Assembly: GCF_004217215.1 (NCBI RefSeq)
Contig: NZ_SHKP01000006.1
Span: 620,001-684,000 of the forward strand
DNA: 64,000 nt
From: Rivibacter subsaxonicus
GTDB taxonomy: Bacteria; Pseudomonadota; Gammaproteobacteria; Burkholderiales; Burkholderiaceae_C
Direction of reading: 5' to 3'
In this document: piece after piece, positions 19,004 to 28,650 of the stretch
How positions within the stretch are numbered: the first letter of the stretch is position 1
How the letters are laid out: every line of letters begins with the position of its first letter
Notes under the pieces: generated by a model
What the model was told of the DNA's origin: nothing
Databases searched by the model: none
What the model saw: the letters and a program-made list of their open reading frames with translations, nothing else
Position numbers and translations under genes: made by a program

Positions 19004-19582
19004 TTAGCCGCTCACCATCGCTCCCGGCAGGAAGTAGTTGCCACCGGCCACGTGATGCAGCGTGCGCAGCTCGTCGTGTCCGTCGAAGACCCAGCGTCCG
19101 GCCCGCCAGACACGCGGGTCGGCCCAGGCGGCCGTGACCTCGCCGAGGAACAGGTCGTAGTTCTGCTGTAGTTGTGGCTCGGGCAGCAGGCGGCAGTCGA
19201 GCCAGGCGACGCAGCCCTCGACCAGCGTTGCGTCGGGGATGTCGGCGTAGCGCAGGCCGTCGAGCGTCGCCGCCTTGTCAATCTCACGGCCGCTGCAAGC
19301 GCCGATGCGGGTGACCAGCGCCGCCTGGGCGCGGCAGGGCACCGACAGCGTGAAGCGCCCCGAGGCCTCGACCAGCCCGCGCGTGAAGGTGCTCTTGTCG
19401 ATCACCACTGCAATCTTGGGGGGCGTGAAGTCGAGCGGCATGTTCCACGCCGCCGCCATCACGTTGCGCACGCCGCCATGCCGGGCGCCGACCAGCACCG
19501 TCGGGCCGTGGTTCAGCAGGCGGTAGGCCTTGGCGAGTTCGACCTCGACCCGGGCCGATCGGTCCGCGGTGGCGAAGTTCAC
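19004..19582 (-). CDS. Flavin-reductase-like (FMN-binding split barrel) protein
   Basis: The 192-residue protein has the split-barrel flavin reductase pattern. 'GPTVLVGARHGGVRNVMAAAW' near the N-terminus is followed by 'PPKIAVVIDKSTFTRGLVEASGRFTLSVP' (parts: KIAVVIDKSTFTRG, GRFTLSVP), 'ACSGREIDKAA', 'EGCVAWLDCRL' and 'DLFLGEVTAAWAD'. Such proteins bind FMN and reduce flavin or act as oxidoreductases of unknown substrate. The start is taken as GTG 19582, which overlaps the serB stop codon by 4 bases (GTGA), the usual sign of translational coupling. Upstream reading in this frame runs through serB and is not real. Confidence 0.87.
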   Translation of the reverse strand: MNFATADRSARVEVELAKAYRLLNHGPTVLVGARHGGVRNVMAAAWNMPLDFTPPKIAVVIDKSTFTRGLVEASGRFTLSVPCRAQAALVTRIGACSGREIDKAATLDGLRYADIPDATLVEGCVAWLDCRLLPEPQLQQNYDLFLGEVTAAWADPRVWRAGRWVFDGHDELRTLHHVAGGNYFLPGAMVSG

Positions 19583-20286
19583 GGTCGCACGACCTCGAGC
19601 AGCCGGTCGAGCCCGCCGCTCTCGATCGAGACCATCGCCTGCTCGCGCACCGCGGGCTTGGCGTGGTAGGCCACGGAGAGCCCCGCCGCGCCCATCATCG
19701 GCAGGTCGTTGGCGCCGTCGCCCATCGCGATCGACTGCTTCGGGTCGACGCCGAGCGCGGCGCAGGTCTCGAGCAGCATCTTGCGTTTCTCGGCGCCGTC
19801 GCAGATGTCGCCCCAGGGCTGGTCGACCAGCGTGCCGTCGAGCTTGCCGTCGACGATGCCGAGCACGTTGCTGCGCGTGAAGTCGAGTTGCAGCCGGTCG
19901 CGCAGGCGGTCCGTGAAGAAGGTGAAGCCGCCCGAGACCAGCAGCGTCTTCAGCCCGGCCGCCTGGCAGCCGCGCACCAGCGCCTCGGCGCCGGGGTTCA
20001 GCCGCAGGCGCCGCGTGTAGACGTCTTCCAGCGCCGCCGCCGGCACGCCGGCGAGCAGCGCCACGCGCCGGCGCAGGCTTTCCTTGTAGTCGGCGATCTC
20101 GCCGCGCATCGCGGCCTCGGTGATAGCAGCCACTTCGGCCTTGCGGCCCGCGGCGTCGGCGATCTCGTCCACGCACTCGATGTTGATCAGCGTCGAGTCC
20201 ATGTCGAAGGCGATCAGGCGGAAGTCGGCCAGTTGCAGCGGCGGCGTGAATCCGCGCAGGTGGAGACCGTGAGCGAAGAATTGCAT
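19579..20286 (-). CDS. serB: Phosphoserine phosphatase SerB
   Basis: The 235-residue HAD-superfamily enzyme hydrolyses phosphoserine in the last step of serine synthesis. Motif I is 'AFDMDSTLINIECVDE' with the nucleophile Asp. Motif II is 'LLVSGGFTFFTDRL', a lysine is in 'EKRKMLL', and motif III is 'AMGDGANDLPMMGAAG'. It lacks the long N-terminal ACT region of E. coli SerB, as is common in Burkholderiales. On the minus strand TATACA (20292-20297) ends 5 bases before the ATG. The flavin-reductase-like gene overlaps its stop. Confidence 0.96.
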   Translation of the reverse strand: MQFFAHGLHLRGFTPPLQLADFRLIAFDMDSTLINIECVDEIADAAGRKAEVAAITEAAMRGEIADYKESLRRRVALLAGVPAAALEDVYTRRLRLNPGAEALVRGCQAAGLKTLLVSGGFTFFTDRLRDRLQLDFTRSNVLGIVDGKLDGTLVDQPWGDICDGAEKRKMLLETCAALGVDPKQSIAMGDGANDLPMMGAAGLSVAYHAKPAVREQAMVSIESGGLDRLLEVVRP

Positions 20287-20361
20287 GGCTCTGTATAGGG
20301 AGTGCGGGTCGGCGAAAGCCGACTAGTCTATGCGGCAGTCCTCGCCATTCAGGAGTCACCC

Positions 20362-21822
20362 ATGGCCGCGGTGCTGGAACGCCCCGAGTCGAAGCCGCGC
20401 GTCGAGCCGGCACTGCCCGGCCGCCTGCGCGGCTTCCAGTCCGGCGCGCGCGAGATCGACGACGCGCCGATGCGGGTGCACGGCACGCTGCCGGGCTGGC
20501 TGCGCGGGCGCCTGCTGCTCAACGGCCCGGCGCTGTGGGAGCTGCCCAAGGGCCAGTACGAGCACTGGTTCGACGGGCTGGCGATGCTGCACGGCATCGC
20601 GATCAATGGCGGAGCCGGCACGGCGCGCTATCGCAGCCGCTTCCAGCACAGCGAGGACTACCTGCGTAGCATCGCGCTCGGCGCACCGGCGCTCGGCGCC
20701 TTCGACACGCCCAAGCACGATCGCTGGTTCACCCGCGTGATCTCGCCGCGCAACACCGACAACGGCGCCGTCGTGATGGCACGCATCGGCGAGGACTGGA
20801 TCTCGATGACAGAGACGCCGATGGTGACCGAGTTCGACGCCGCGACGCTGACCACCATCGGCCGCGTCCGCTTCGAGGACGATCTGCACATCGACCTGAT
20901 GGCCGCGCATGGCTTCACCGATGCCGATGGCAACTGGTGGAACGTGGGCATCCAGCTCGGCCCCAAGTCGGTCTACCGCCTGTTCCGCGTTGCCGCCGGT
21001 ACGCGCCGGCGCGAGCCGCGTGGCGAGATCAGGGTCGCGCAGGCCGGCTACCTGCATGCCTTTGCCCGCAGCGAGCGCCACGCGCTGGTCTGGGAATGCG
21101 CGCTGCGGGCCCAGCCGCTGAGCCTGCGTTTCAGCGGCAAGCCCTACATTCGCGCCTTCAAATGGGACGCCGGCGGCGGCTCGATGCTGCATGCGATCAG
21201 TCTCGACGACGGTTCGGTGCGCAGCTGGGCCCTGCCTCCCATCTTCTGCTTTCACGCGGTGCAGGCCTGGGAGCAGGGCGACGAGATCCTCGTCGAGCTG
21301 ATCACCTACGAGGACGCGAGCGTCGTCGACGATCTGCGCCTGCAGCCCTTGCGCAACTGCGCACCGCAGCAGGTGCTGCCGCAACTGGTGCGCTACCGCC
21401 TGCGGCCCGGGCACTCGGACGCGCTGCCCGAACTGGTGGCCGCCGGCGTCGAGCTGCCGCAGGTGCACCCCGCGCGCATCGGTGCCGGGGCGGCGACCTG
21501 CATGTGGGGCAGCGGGCTCGACCCCGAGCGGCGTGCGACCTTTCTCGACCGCACCGTGCGGCTGGACCTGCGCAGCGGCGAGCGCCGCGTCTGGCAGCGA
21601 CCGAACGCGGTGCAACTCGAGCCGTTGTTCGTGCCGCGGCCGGGCAGTGCGGTCGAAGACGACGGCGTGCTGCTGGTGCCGACCCTGGCCGATGGCGACA
21701 CCGGCGGCATGATTGGCGTGCTCGATGCACGCAGCCTCGAAGGTCTGGCGATGCTGGAGGCGCCGCAGGTGATCCCCTTCGGCTTCCACGCCGCATTCGA
21801 GCCAGCGGCGCAGTCGTTCTGA
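20362..21822 (+). CDS. Carotenoid oxygenase (RPE65/CCD family)
   Basis: The 486-residue protein is a non-haem iron dioxygenase of the carotenoid-cleavage family. The four iron-binding histidines can be placed at residues 183 ('MAAHGF'), 232 ('YLHAFA'), 298 ('FCFHAV') and 476 ('GFHAAF'). The N-terminal 'LPGWLRGRLLLNGPALWELP' and 'HWFDGLAMLHGIAI' are also typical. The expected reaction is oxidative cleavage of a carotenoid or a related alkenyl aromatic; no carotenoid synthesis gene is in view. The ATG at 20362 has AGGAG at 20351-20355, which decides the start over the longer frame. It is divergent from serB. Confidence 0.93.
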   Translation: MAAVLERPESKPRVEPALPGRLRGFQSGAREIDDAPMRVHGTLPGWLRGRLLLNGPALWELPKGQYEHWFDGLAMLHGIAINGGAGTARYRSRFQHSEDYLRSIALGAPALGAFDTPKHDRWFTRVISPRNTDNGAVVMARIGEDWISMTETPMVTEFDAATLTTIGRVRFEDDLHIDLMAAHGFTDADGNWWNVGIQLGPKSVYRLFRVAAGTRRREPRGEIRVAQAGYLHAFARSERHALVWECALRAQPLSLRFSGKPYIRAFKWDAGGGSMLHAISLDDGSVRSWALPPIFCFHAVQAWEQGDEILVELITYEDASVVDDLRLQPLRNCAPQQVLPQLVRYRLRPGHSDALPELVAAGVELPQVHPARIGAGAATCMWGSGLDPERRATFLDRTVRLDLRSGERRVWQRPNAVQLEPLFVPRPGSAVEDDGVLLVPTLADGDTGGMIGVLDARSLEGLAMLEAPQVIPFGFHAAFEPAAQSF

Positions 21823-21913
21823 TCGGGCGCCTGGCCGGCGGTCGAGGCCGCCAGCTTTGGGCGCGCAGCGGCCAATCGAGCGCTCACGCGCCCGGCTTGG
21901 CATCCGGGTTTCC

Positions 21914-23029
21914 TCACTTCTCCTGGATGGTCCGCAGGTAGCCGAGGATGTCGCTCAGATCCTGGTGCGTGAACACCTCCTTCCATGCCGGCATGCCCTT
22001 GCTCGGACGGCCGCCGTTGACGGTCGTGAAGTAGGTCTCCTCGAGCTGCTCGCCGTACTTCAGCTGCAGGCGGCGCAGGTTGATCTTGCGGTCCTCGACC
22101 ACGCCGCTCGGACCGTGGCAATGGGCGCAGGTGCTGTTGAAGATCTCCTTGCCCTTGCCCGGGTCGACGCGCCGGGCATCGGCGGTCGCAGCTGCGGCCG
22201 GCGATGCCAGCGCTTCGGCCAGCGCCAACTGCTGCGACCCCGCGGCCGCCAGCACGACCGGCGCGCCGGCGGTCACCGCGTACTTGGCACTCAGTTCGCG
22301 GATGCGTGGTGCCAGCGCCGGCAGCACGGCGTCGACCTCGTCGCGCAGGCCGGGCTGCTTGTTCGACAGCCCGATCGCGGCCTGGAACTGCAGCTGCGGC
22401 CCTTGCACCGGCACGAGCCTGTAGCGCTCGTTCAGCAGCACGCGGTTGATGTAGCCGGCACTCGCGCCCCACAGAAAGGCCGCGTCGGCCTCGCCGGCGG
22501 CCAGGCGGCGCATCGCCTCTTCGGGGTCCATCGCCGTCACCGACGTGATGTCGCTGCGCGCGGCCAGCAGGCCCTGCGGCGGCGAGCCGAACTGGACCGC
22601 CACGCGCAGGCCCTTCAGGTCGTCGATGCTGCGCGCCGGGCTGTCCGGCGGCAGCACCAGCGCGTAGCCCAGCTGCAGGATCGGCTGCGTGAAGATCAGC
22701 CGCGGCCCCATGAAGCCGGCTTCGGCGGGCAGGCCGACGGCCAGATCGCATTGGCCGGCGAGCAGCGTCGTGCGCAGGTTGCGCTTGCCGAAGATGCTGA
22801 GCGACCACACGGTGTGCAGCGGCCGGCCCAGCGCCTGCGCGACCGCGCTGCCGATCTCGACGTACAGCCCGGGCGCAGCCGGGTCGGCCGTGCTGCTGCT
22901 GAACGGCAGGTTCGCGGGGTCGGCGCACAGGCGCAGCGGCGATGCGGAGGCAGGCGCCACCGCAGCCTGCGAGGCGGCTGCCCCGCAGGCCAGGGCAGCC
23001 GCCAGTCCGAGGATTTGAACGGCACGCAT
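21914..23029 (-). CDS. Periplasmic binding protein fused to cytochrome c (XoxJ/XoxG-like)
   Basis: The 371-residue protein has a signal peptide (1-22) and a family-3-type solute-binding fold (about 30-255; 'LRLCADPANLPFSSS', 'WSLSIFGKRNLRTTLLAGQCDLAVGLP' (parts), 'EEAMRRLAAGEADAAFLWG'). A linker leads to a class-I cytochrome c domain with haem motif CAHCH (301-305) and probable axial Met346 in 'KGMPAW'. Binding proteins of this type (MxaJ/XoxJ) accompany PQQ alcohol dehydrogenases, and a cytochrome c takes their electrons; here both are one chain. It ends the transcript and starts 5 bases after the PQQ dehydrogenase, so it is almost certainly co-transcribed and is the likely electron acceptor. 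Confidence 0.92.
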   Translation of the reverse strand: MRAVQILGLAAALACGAAASQAAVAPASASPLRLCADPANLPFSSSTADPAAPGLYVEIGSAVAQALGRPLHTVWSLSIFGKRNLRTTLLAGQCDLAVGLPAEAGFMGPRLIFTQPILQLGYALVLPPDSPARSIDDLKGLRVAVQFGSPPQGLLAARSDITSVTAMDPEEAMRRLAAGEADAAFLWGASAGYINRVLLNERYRLVPVQGPQLQFQAAIGLSNKQPGLRDEVDAVLPALAPRIRELSAKYAVTAGAPVVLAAAGSQQLALAEALASPAAAATADARRVDPGKGKEIFNSTCAHCHGPSGVVEDRKINLRRLQLKYGEQLEETYFTTVNGGRPSKGMPAWKEVFTHQDLSDILGYLRTIQEK

Positions 23030-23034
23030 CGCAA

Positions 23035-24708
23035 TTACTCCGAGAAGACGAAGAGCGCGCCGCCTTCGGGCGTGGCCTCCGTCATCTTCTTGCCGACGTC
23101 ACCGAGGAAGGCCGGGATCGCCGCCGTGCGACCGACGACCACCGCCACGTACTGCTTGCCGTTCACCGAGTAGCTGATCGGCCCGGCACCGATGCCCGAG
23201 CCGAGCGGCATCTTCCAGAGTTCCTTGCCGTTCTTCGCGTCGTAGGCGTGGAAGACGCCGTGCAGGTCGCCCCAGAAGGTCAGGCCGCCGGCGGTGGTCA
23301 GCGTGCCGCCGTTGAACGGCAGGTCGGTCTTGACGCCCCAGACCTTCTTCTGCGCCACCGGGTCCCAGGCCACCAGCTCGCCCATGTAGCCGCCGGGGCC
23401 GGGCACGGTCGGGAAGTCGGCGCCGAGATAGAACACGCCCTTGCGGTAGTTCACCTCCGAGACCGACCAGTCCATGCAGACGTTGTTGGTCGGGATGTAG
23501 ACCAGGCCCGTGCCGGGGTTGAACGACATCGGCTGCCAGTTCTTGCCGCCGATCAGGTTCGGGCAGATGCCCTTGGCCGGCCGGCCGGGGCCGGGGCGCT
23601 TGTCGGCCACCTCGTCGGGCTTGCCGGTCGCGATGTCGATCTTGTTGGCCCAGGTCGTCGGCACGTACTTCTCGGCCGAGACGATCTTGCCGTTGTCGCG
23701 GTTCACCACGTAGAAGAAGCCGTTGCGGTCGGCCTTCATGTAGACCGGCGTCTTCGCGCCCTTGACGTTCAGGTCGGCCAGCACCAGCTCGTTGACGCCG
23801 TCGTAGTCCCAGGCATCGGCCGGCGTCGCCTGCACCCACCACTTGATCTTGCCGGTGGCGGCGTCGAAGGCCACGGTGCTGGCCGAGTACAGGTTGGTCA
23901 GCTTGCCGTAGTTGCCGTCGCCGCTGCTGCGCACCACGGTGTTCCACGGACCGGGGTTCGAGGTGCCCCAGAACACGGTGTCGGTCTTCGCGTCGTAGCT
24001 GCCGATCAGCCACGCCACCGCGCCGCCATGCTGCCAGCTGTCGCCCTTCCAGCTGTCGTTGCCGGCTTCGCCGGGACCGGGCACGGTCCAGGTCTTCCAG
24101 ATCTCCTTGCCGGTGGCGATGTCGTAGGCCTGGAGGCTGCCGCGCGCGCCGTACTCGCCGCCGCCGAAGCCGGTGATGACCATGTTGCGCACCACCAGCG
24201 GCGGCGAGGTGATCACCGAGCCCTGCTTGTAGTCGACCACCGTCGTCGTCCACAGCTCCTTGCCGGTGGCGGCATCGACCGCCGAGAGTTTGCCGTCGAG
24301 GCGACCGACGAAGATCTTGCCGTCGGCATAGGTCACGCCGCGGTTGTTGACGTCGCAGCAGGCGTACTGCAGCGTGTCGTCGGGCACATCGGGCTGGTAG
24401 GTCCACTTGGTGGCGCCGGTGCGGGCGTCGACGGCGTAGACGTATTTCGGGCCCCACGAGGTGCTGACGTACATCGTGTCGCCGATGACGATCGGCGAGG
24501 ACTCGTTGGAGCGCAGCGAGCCGAGCTGCAGCGAGAAGGCCAGCTTGAGCTGCCCGACGTTGGACGGGTTGATCTGCGCCAGCGGCGAGTAGCGGGTGTT
24601 GTCGTAGCCGTGGCCATACATCGGCCAGCCTTCGTCGGCGGCATGCGCGGCGCCGGTGGCCAGCAGCAAGGCGCCGACGAGCGCGATGAGGGTGCGTTTG
24701 CGGTTCAT
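23035..24708 (-). CDS. PQQ-dependent alcohol dehydrogenase, lanthanide type
   Basis: The 557-residue periplasmic quinoprotein (signal peptide 1-23) oxidises a primary alcohol to an aldehyde. It has the beta-propeller repeats, the vicinal disulfide Cys117-Cys118 in 'QYACCDVNNRG', and metal-site residues Glu185 ('GGGEYGARG'), Asn251 ('GTSNPGPWN') and Asp301 in 'WDYDGVNE'. Asp303, two residues after the catalytic Asp, is the extra carboxylate of lanthanide-dependent XoxF/PedH enzymes; calcium enzymes have Ala or Ser there. I infer a rare-earth cofactor. The adjacent aldehyde dehydrogenase suggests an ethanol or longer-alcohol substrate rather than methanol only, but this is not decided. GGAGACA lies before the ATG. 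Confidence 0.95.
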   Translation of the reverse strand: MNRKRTLIALVGALLLATGAAHAADEGWPMYGHGYDNTRYSPLAQINPSNVGQLKLAFSLQLGSLRSNESSPIVIGDTMYVSTSWGPKYVYAVDARTGATKWTYQPDVPDDTLQYACCDVNNRGVTYADGKIFVGRLDGKLSAVDAATGKELWTTTVVDYKQGSVITSPPLVVRNMVITGFGGGEYGARGSLQAYDIATGKEIWKTWTVPGPGEAGNDSWKGDSWQHGGAVAWLIGSYDAKTDTVFWGTSNPGPWNTVVRSSGDGNYGKLTNLYSASTVAFDAATGKIKWWVQATPADAWDYDGVNELVLADLNVKGAKTPVYMKADRNGFFYVVNRDNGKIVSAEKYVPTTWANKIDIATGKPDEVADKRPGPGRPAKGICPNLIGGKNWQPMSFNPGTGLVYIPTNNVCMDWSVSEVNYRKGVFYLGADFPTVPGPGGYMGELVAWDPVAQKKVWGVKTDLPFNGGTLTTAGGLTFWGDLHGVFHAYDAKNGKELWKMPLGSGIGAGPISYSVNGKQYVAVVVGRTAAIPAFLGDVGKKMTEATPEGGALFVFSE

Positions 24709-24788
24709 GGGTTTGTCTCCGGAATGTGGATGTGCGTTCGAGCCCCTCGATCCCGCGTCGCGGCAGAGGGGTCGGCCAGCCGCTGCGA

Positions 24789-26312
<1,524 letters not shown>

Positions 26313-26387
26313 GTTCTGTCTCCGTCCGGTAGGTGGGCTGCAAGGAGCTGGGCAAACCGGGCACTGCGCCAGCCGGGCGGGCCCCAT

Positions 26388-26403
26388 CGCAAAGGGTGTG
26401 CCA
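26388..26403 (-). promoter_or_regulatory. Sigma-54 (-24/-12) promoter of the aldehyde dehydrogenase
   Basis: Read on the minus strand the bases are TGGCACACCCTTTGCG: TGGCAC, five bases, TTGC, matching the sigma-54 consensus TGGCAC-N5-TTGC exactly. The start codon lies 75 bases downstream. A sigma-54 activator gene is divergent from it. This is one of the best-supported regulatory sites in the window. Confidence 0.85.
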
Positions 26404-26492
26404 GCGCTCGCTGGGCCCGGTTCGGCCCGATCTTGCGCAAGAACACGGTCAGGAACGGGCCGCACACTGCGTCGCCGGCGCCCGCCGCTGAA

Positions 26493-26517
26493 CACCTGTC
26501 ACACGTTGGGACAGGTG
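26493..26517. promoter_or_regulatory. Palindromic upstream activator site in the ALDH-acoR interval
   Basis: CACCTGTC (26493-26500) and GACAGGTG (26510-26517) are perfect inverted repeats separated by 9 bases, about 90 bases upstream of the sigma-54 promoter. This is the usual distance for an enhancer bound by an AcoR/NtrC-type activator. The whole 314-base space between the two start codons (26313-26626) holds this site, the sigma-54 promoter and, near the right end, a TAGGCTGTAGCTAGG stretch that may carry the activator's own promoter; I see no gene in it. Confidence 0.65.
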
Positions 26518-26626
26518 CACACCCGATTGGCGCCGAACCGCTTGCCGACCCGGCAGTTCCGGCTAGGCTGTAGCTAGGGTCAACAGACCCAAACGGCTCG
26601 TCAGAAGCCCGCCTGGAGACAAGATC

Positions 26627-28570
26627 ATGAGCAGCCATGCCCTGGCCACCCGTCCCGCGCCCGCATTGCTACGTGCCGCCCGCCGCCAGTTGCTGGAGAC
26701 GGGCAGCGTCGGCGACGGCCTGATCGCCGCCACGCTGAGCCACAGCTGGCAGCGCTGCAACGGCTACGGGCTGGCGCCCACCGGCCGCATGCAGGGTGCG
26801 CCGCACGCCTCGGCCGCGCAGTTGGCGCGCGCGATCGATCACCGGCACGAACTGGTCTCGCACGCCCGCCCGGTGATGGAGTTCGTGTTCGAGCAGACGC
26901 GCGACACCGACAGCATGGTCATCCTGGCCGACCCGCAGGGCATGCTGCTGCAGTCGCTGGGCGATGCCAGCTTCCTCGACCGCGCCGAACGCGTGGCGCT
27001 GCGCCCCGGCGCCAACTGGCATGAGCAGTGGCGTGGCACCAATGCGATCGGCACGGCCATTGCCGACGCCGCGCCGATGGTGGTGCACGCCGGCGAGCAC
27101 TTTCTCGAACGCAACGGCTTCCTGACCTGCACCGCCGCGCCGATTGCCGACCCCGCCGGCCGTCTGCTGGGGGTGCTCGACATCTCGGGTGACCACCGCG
27201 GCTACCACCGCCACACGCTGGCGCTGGTGAAGAGTGCCGTGCGCATGATCGAGAACAGGCTCTTCGAAACCCGTCATGCCTGCGGCCTGCGACTGCGCCT
27301 GCACGCCCAACCCGAGGGCCTGGGCACGGTGACCGAAGGGCTGCTGGCGCTGTCCGAGGAGGGCTGGATCATCGGCGCCAACGGCGCTGCGCTGACGCTG
27401 CTGGGCCTGCCGCAGTCGGCCATCGGCACCAGCATGCTCGAGCGCGTGCTGCAACTCGACATGGCCGCGCTCTTCGCGTGGGGCCGCCAGGGCAGCGGCG
27501 CGCCGCACGCGCTGCGGCGCTTCGATGGCGGCACGCTGTGGGCGCGAGTGGAGGCCAGCCGCTCGGTGCTGGCGGCACAGCACAGCAGTGCGGCAGCACG
27601 TGCGCTCAGCGTGCCGGCGACCGACGCGCTGGCCGCGCTGGAAACCGGCGACCCGGCGATGGCCGCCACCGCCGGCCGCGCGCGGCGGGTGCTCGACAAG
27701 CCCATCGCCTTGCTGCTGCAAGGCGAGTCGGGTGTAGGCAAGGAGGTCTTTGCGCGCGCCGTGCACCAGAGCAGCGGGCGCGCCGCGGGGCCTTTCGTCG
27801 CCGTCAACTGCGCCGCGTTGCCCGAAGCACTGATCGAGGCCGAACTCTTTGGCTACCGGCCCGGCGCCTACACCGGCGCCAGTCGCGAAGGCGCCCCGGG
27901 GCGCATCCGCGAAGCGCAGGGCGGCACGCTCTTCCTCGACGAGATCGGCGACATGCCGCTGTCGCTGCAGGCGCGGCTGCTGCGTGTGCTGCAGGACCGC
28001 GAGGTGGTGCCGCTGGGCGGCGGCAAGCCGGTGGCGGTGGACTTTCGCCTCGTCTGCGCCACGCACCGCAACCTGACGACGGCCATCGAGCAGGGCAGCT
28101 TCCGCGAAGACCTCTACTACCGCCTCAACGGCCTGACGCTGCAACTGCCGCCGCTGCGCGAACGCCAGGACCTGGCTGCGCTGACCGCGCGCATGCTGCG
28201 CGAGTTGCAGCCCGAACGCGAGCTCTGCCTGGCGCCCGAACTGCAACGAGCCTTTGCCACCTACCGCTGGCCCGGCAACCTGCGCCAGTTGCAGAACGCC
28301 CTGCGCACCGCCTGCGCCCTGGTCGACGACAGCGAGGTGCAGATTGGCTGGGCCCACCTCCCCGACGACCTGGCCGCCGCGCTGCGTTGCCCGGCGCCCG
28401 GCGTGCGGGCGGAGGCCGACAGCGCCGGCCTGCGCGCGCAAGCCGAGCGCAGCGTGCGCCTGGCGGTGCAGGACTGCCCGGACAACCTCTCGGAAGCCGC
28501 GCGCCGGCTCGGCATCAGCCGCAACACGCTGTACCGCAAGATGGCCGAGTTCGGATTGCGGCAGCGCTAG
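26627..28570 (+). CDS. acoR: Sigma-54-dependent activator, AcoR type
   Basis: The 647-residue regulator has a GAF-type sensor region (about 60-215; 'MVILADPQGMLLQSLGDASF', 'GTNAIGTAIADAAPMVVHAGEHF' in parts), a second sensory segment, and an AAA+ domain (about 340-570) with Walker A GESGVGKE at about 366. Residues 413-418 are the sigma-54 contact loop, here GAYTGA instead of GAFTGA, and 'GGTLFLDEIGDMPL' is Walker B. A Fis-type helix-turn-helix ends the protein ('NLSEAARRLGISRNTLYRKM'). AcoR-type proteins activate acetoin, alcohol or aldehyde oxidation genes. It is divergent from the aldehyde dehydrogenase, whose promoter has a sigma-54 element and a palindromic enhancer, so the target is very likely that operon. 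Confidence 0.95.
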   Translation: MSSHALATRPAPALLRAARRQLLETGSVGDGLIAATLSHSWQRCNGYGLAPTGRMQGAPHASAAQLARAIDHRHELVSHARPVMEFVFEQTRDTDSMVILADPQGMLLQSLGDASFLDRAERVALRPGANWHEQWRGTNAIGTAIADAAPMVVHAGEHFLERNGFLTCTAAPIADPAGRLLGVLDISGDHRGYHRHTLALVKSAVRMIENRLFETRHACGLRLRLHAQPEGLGTVTEGLLALSEEGWIIGANGAALTLLGLPQSAIGTSMLERVLQLDMAALFAWGRQGSGAPHALRRFDGGTLWARVEASRSVLAAQHSSAAARALSVPATDALAALETGDPAMAATAGRARRVLDKPIALLLQGESGVGKEVFARAVHQSSGRAAGPFVAVNCAALPEALIEAELFGYRPGAYTGASREGAPGRIREAQGGTLFLDEIGDMPLSLQARLLRVLQDREVVPLGGGKPVAVDFRLVCATHRNLTTAIEQGSFREDLYYRLNGLTLQLPPLRERQDLAALTARMLRELQPERELCLAPELQRAFATYRWPGNLRQLQNALRTACALVDDSEVQIGWAHLPDDLAAALRCPAPGVRAEADSAGLRAQAERSVRLAVQDCPDNLSEAARRLGISRNTLYRKMAEFGLRQR

Positions 28571-28650
28571 GCTGCGGCGCACGAGGCTCGCGGCCTCGGC
28601 TCGCCACCGGCGCCGATCTGCAACACAGAGGCTTTCTTCAAGCTGGCCAG

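Noticed and set aside
17390..19171. A 593-residue + strand frame across nhaC
   Set aside because: Arg/Gln/His-rich antisense reading of a clear NhaC antiporter; no recognisable motif.
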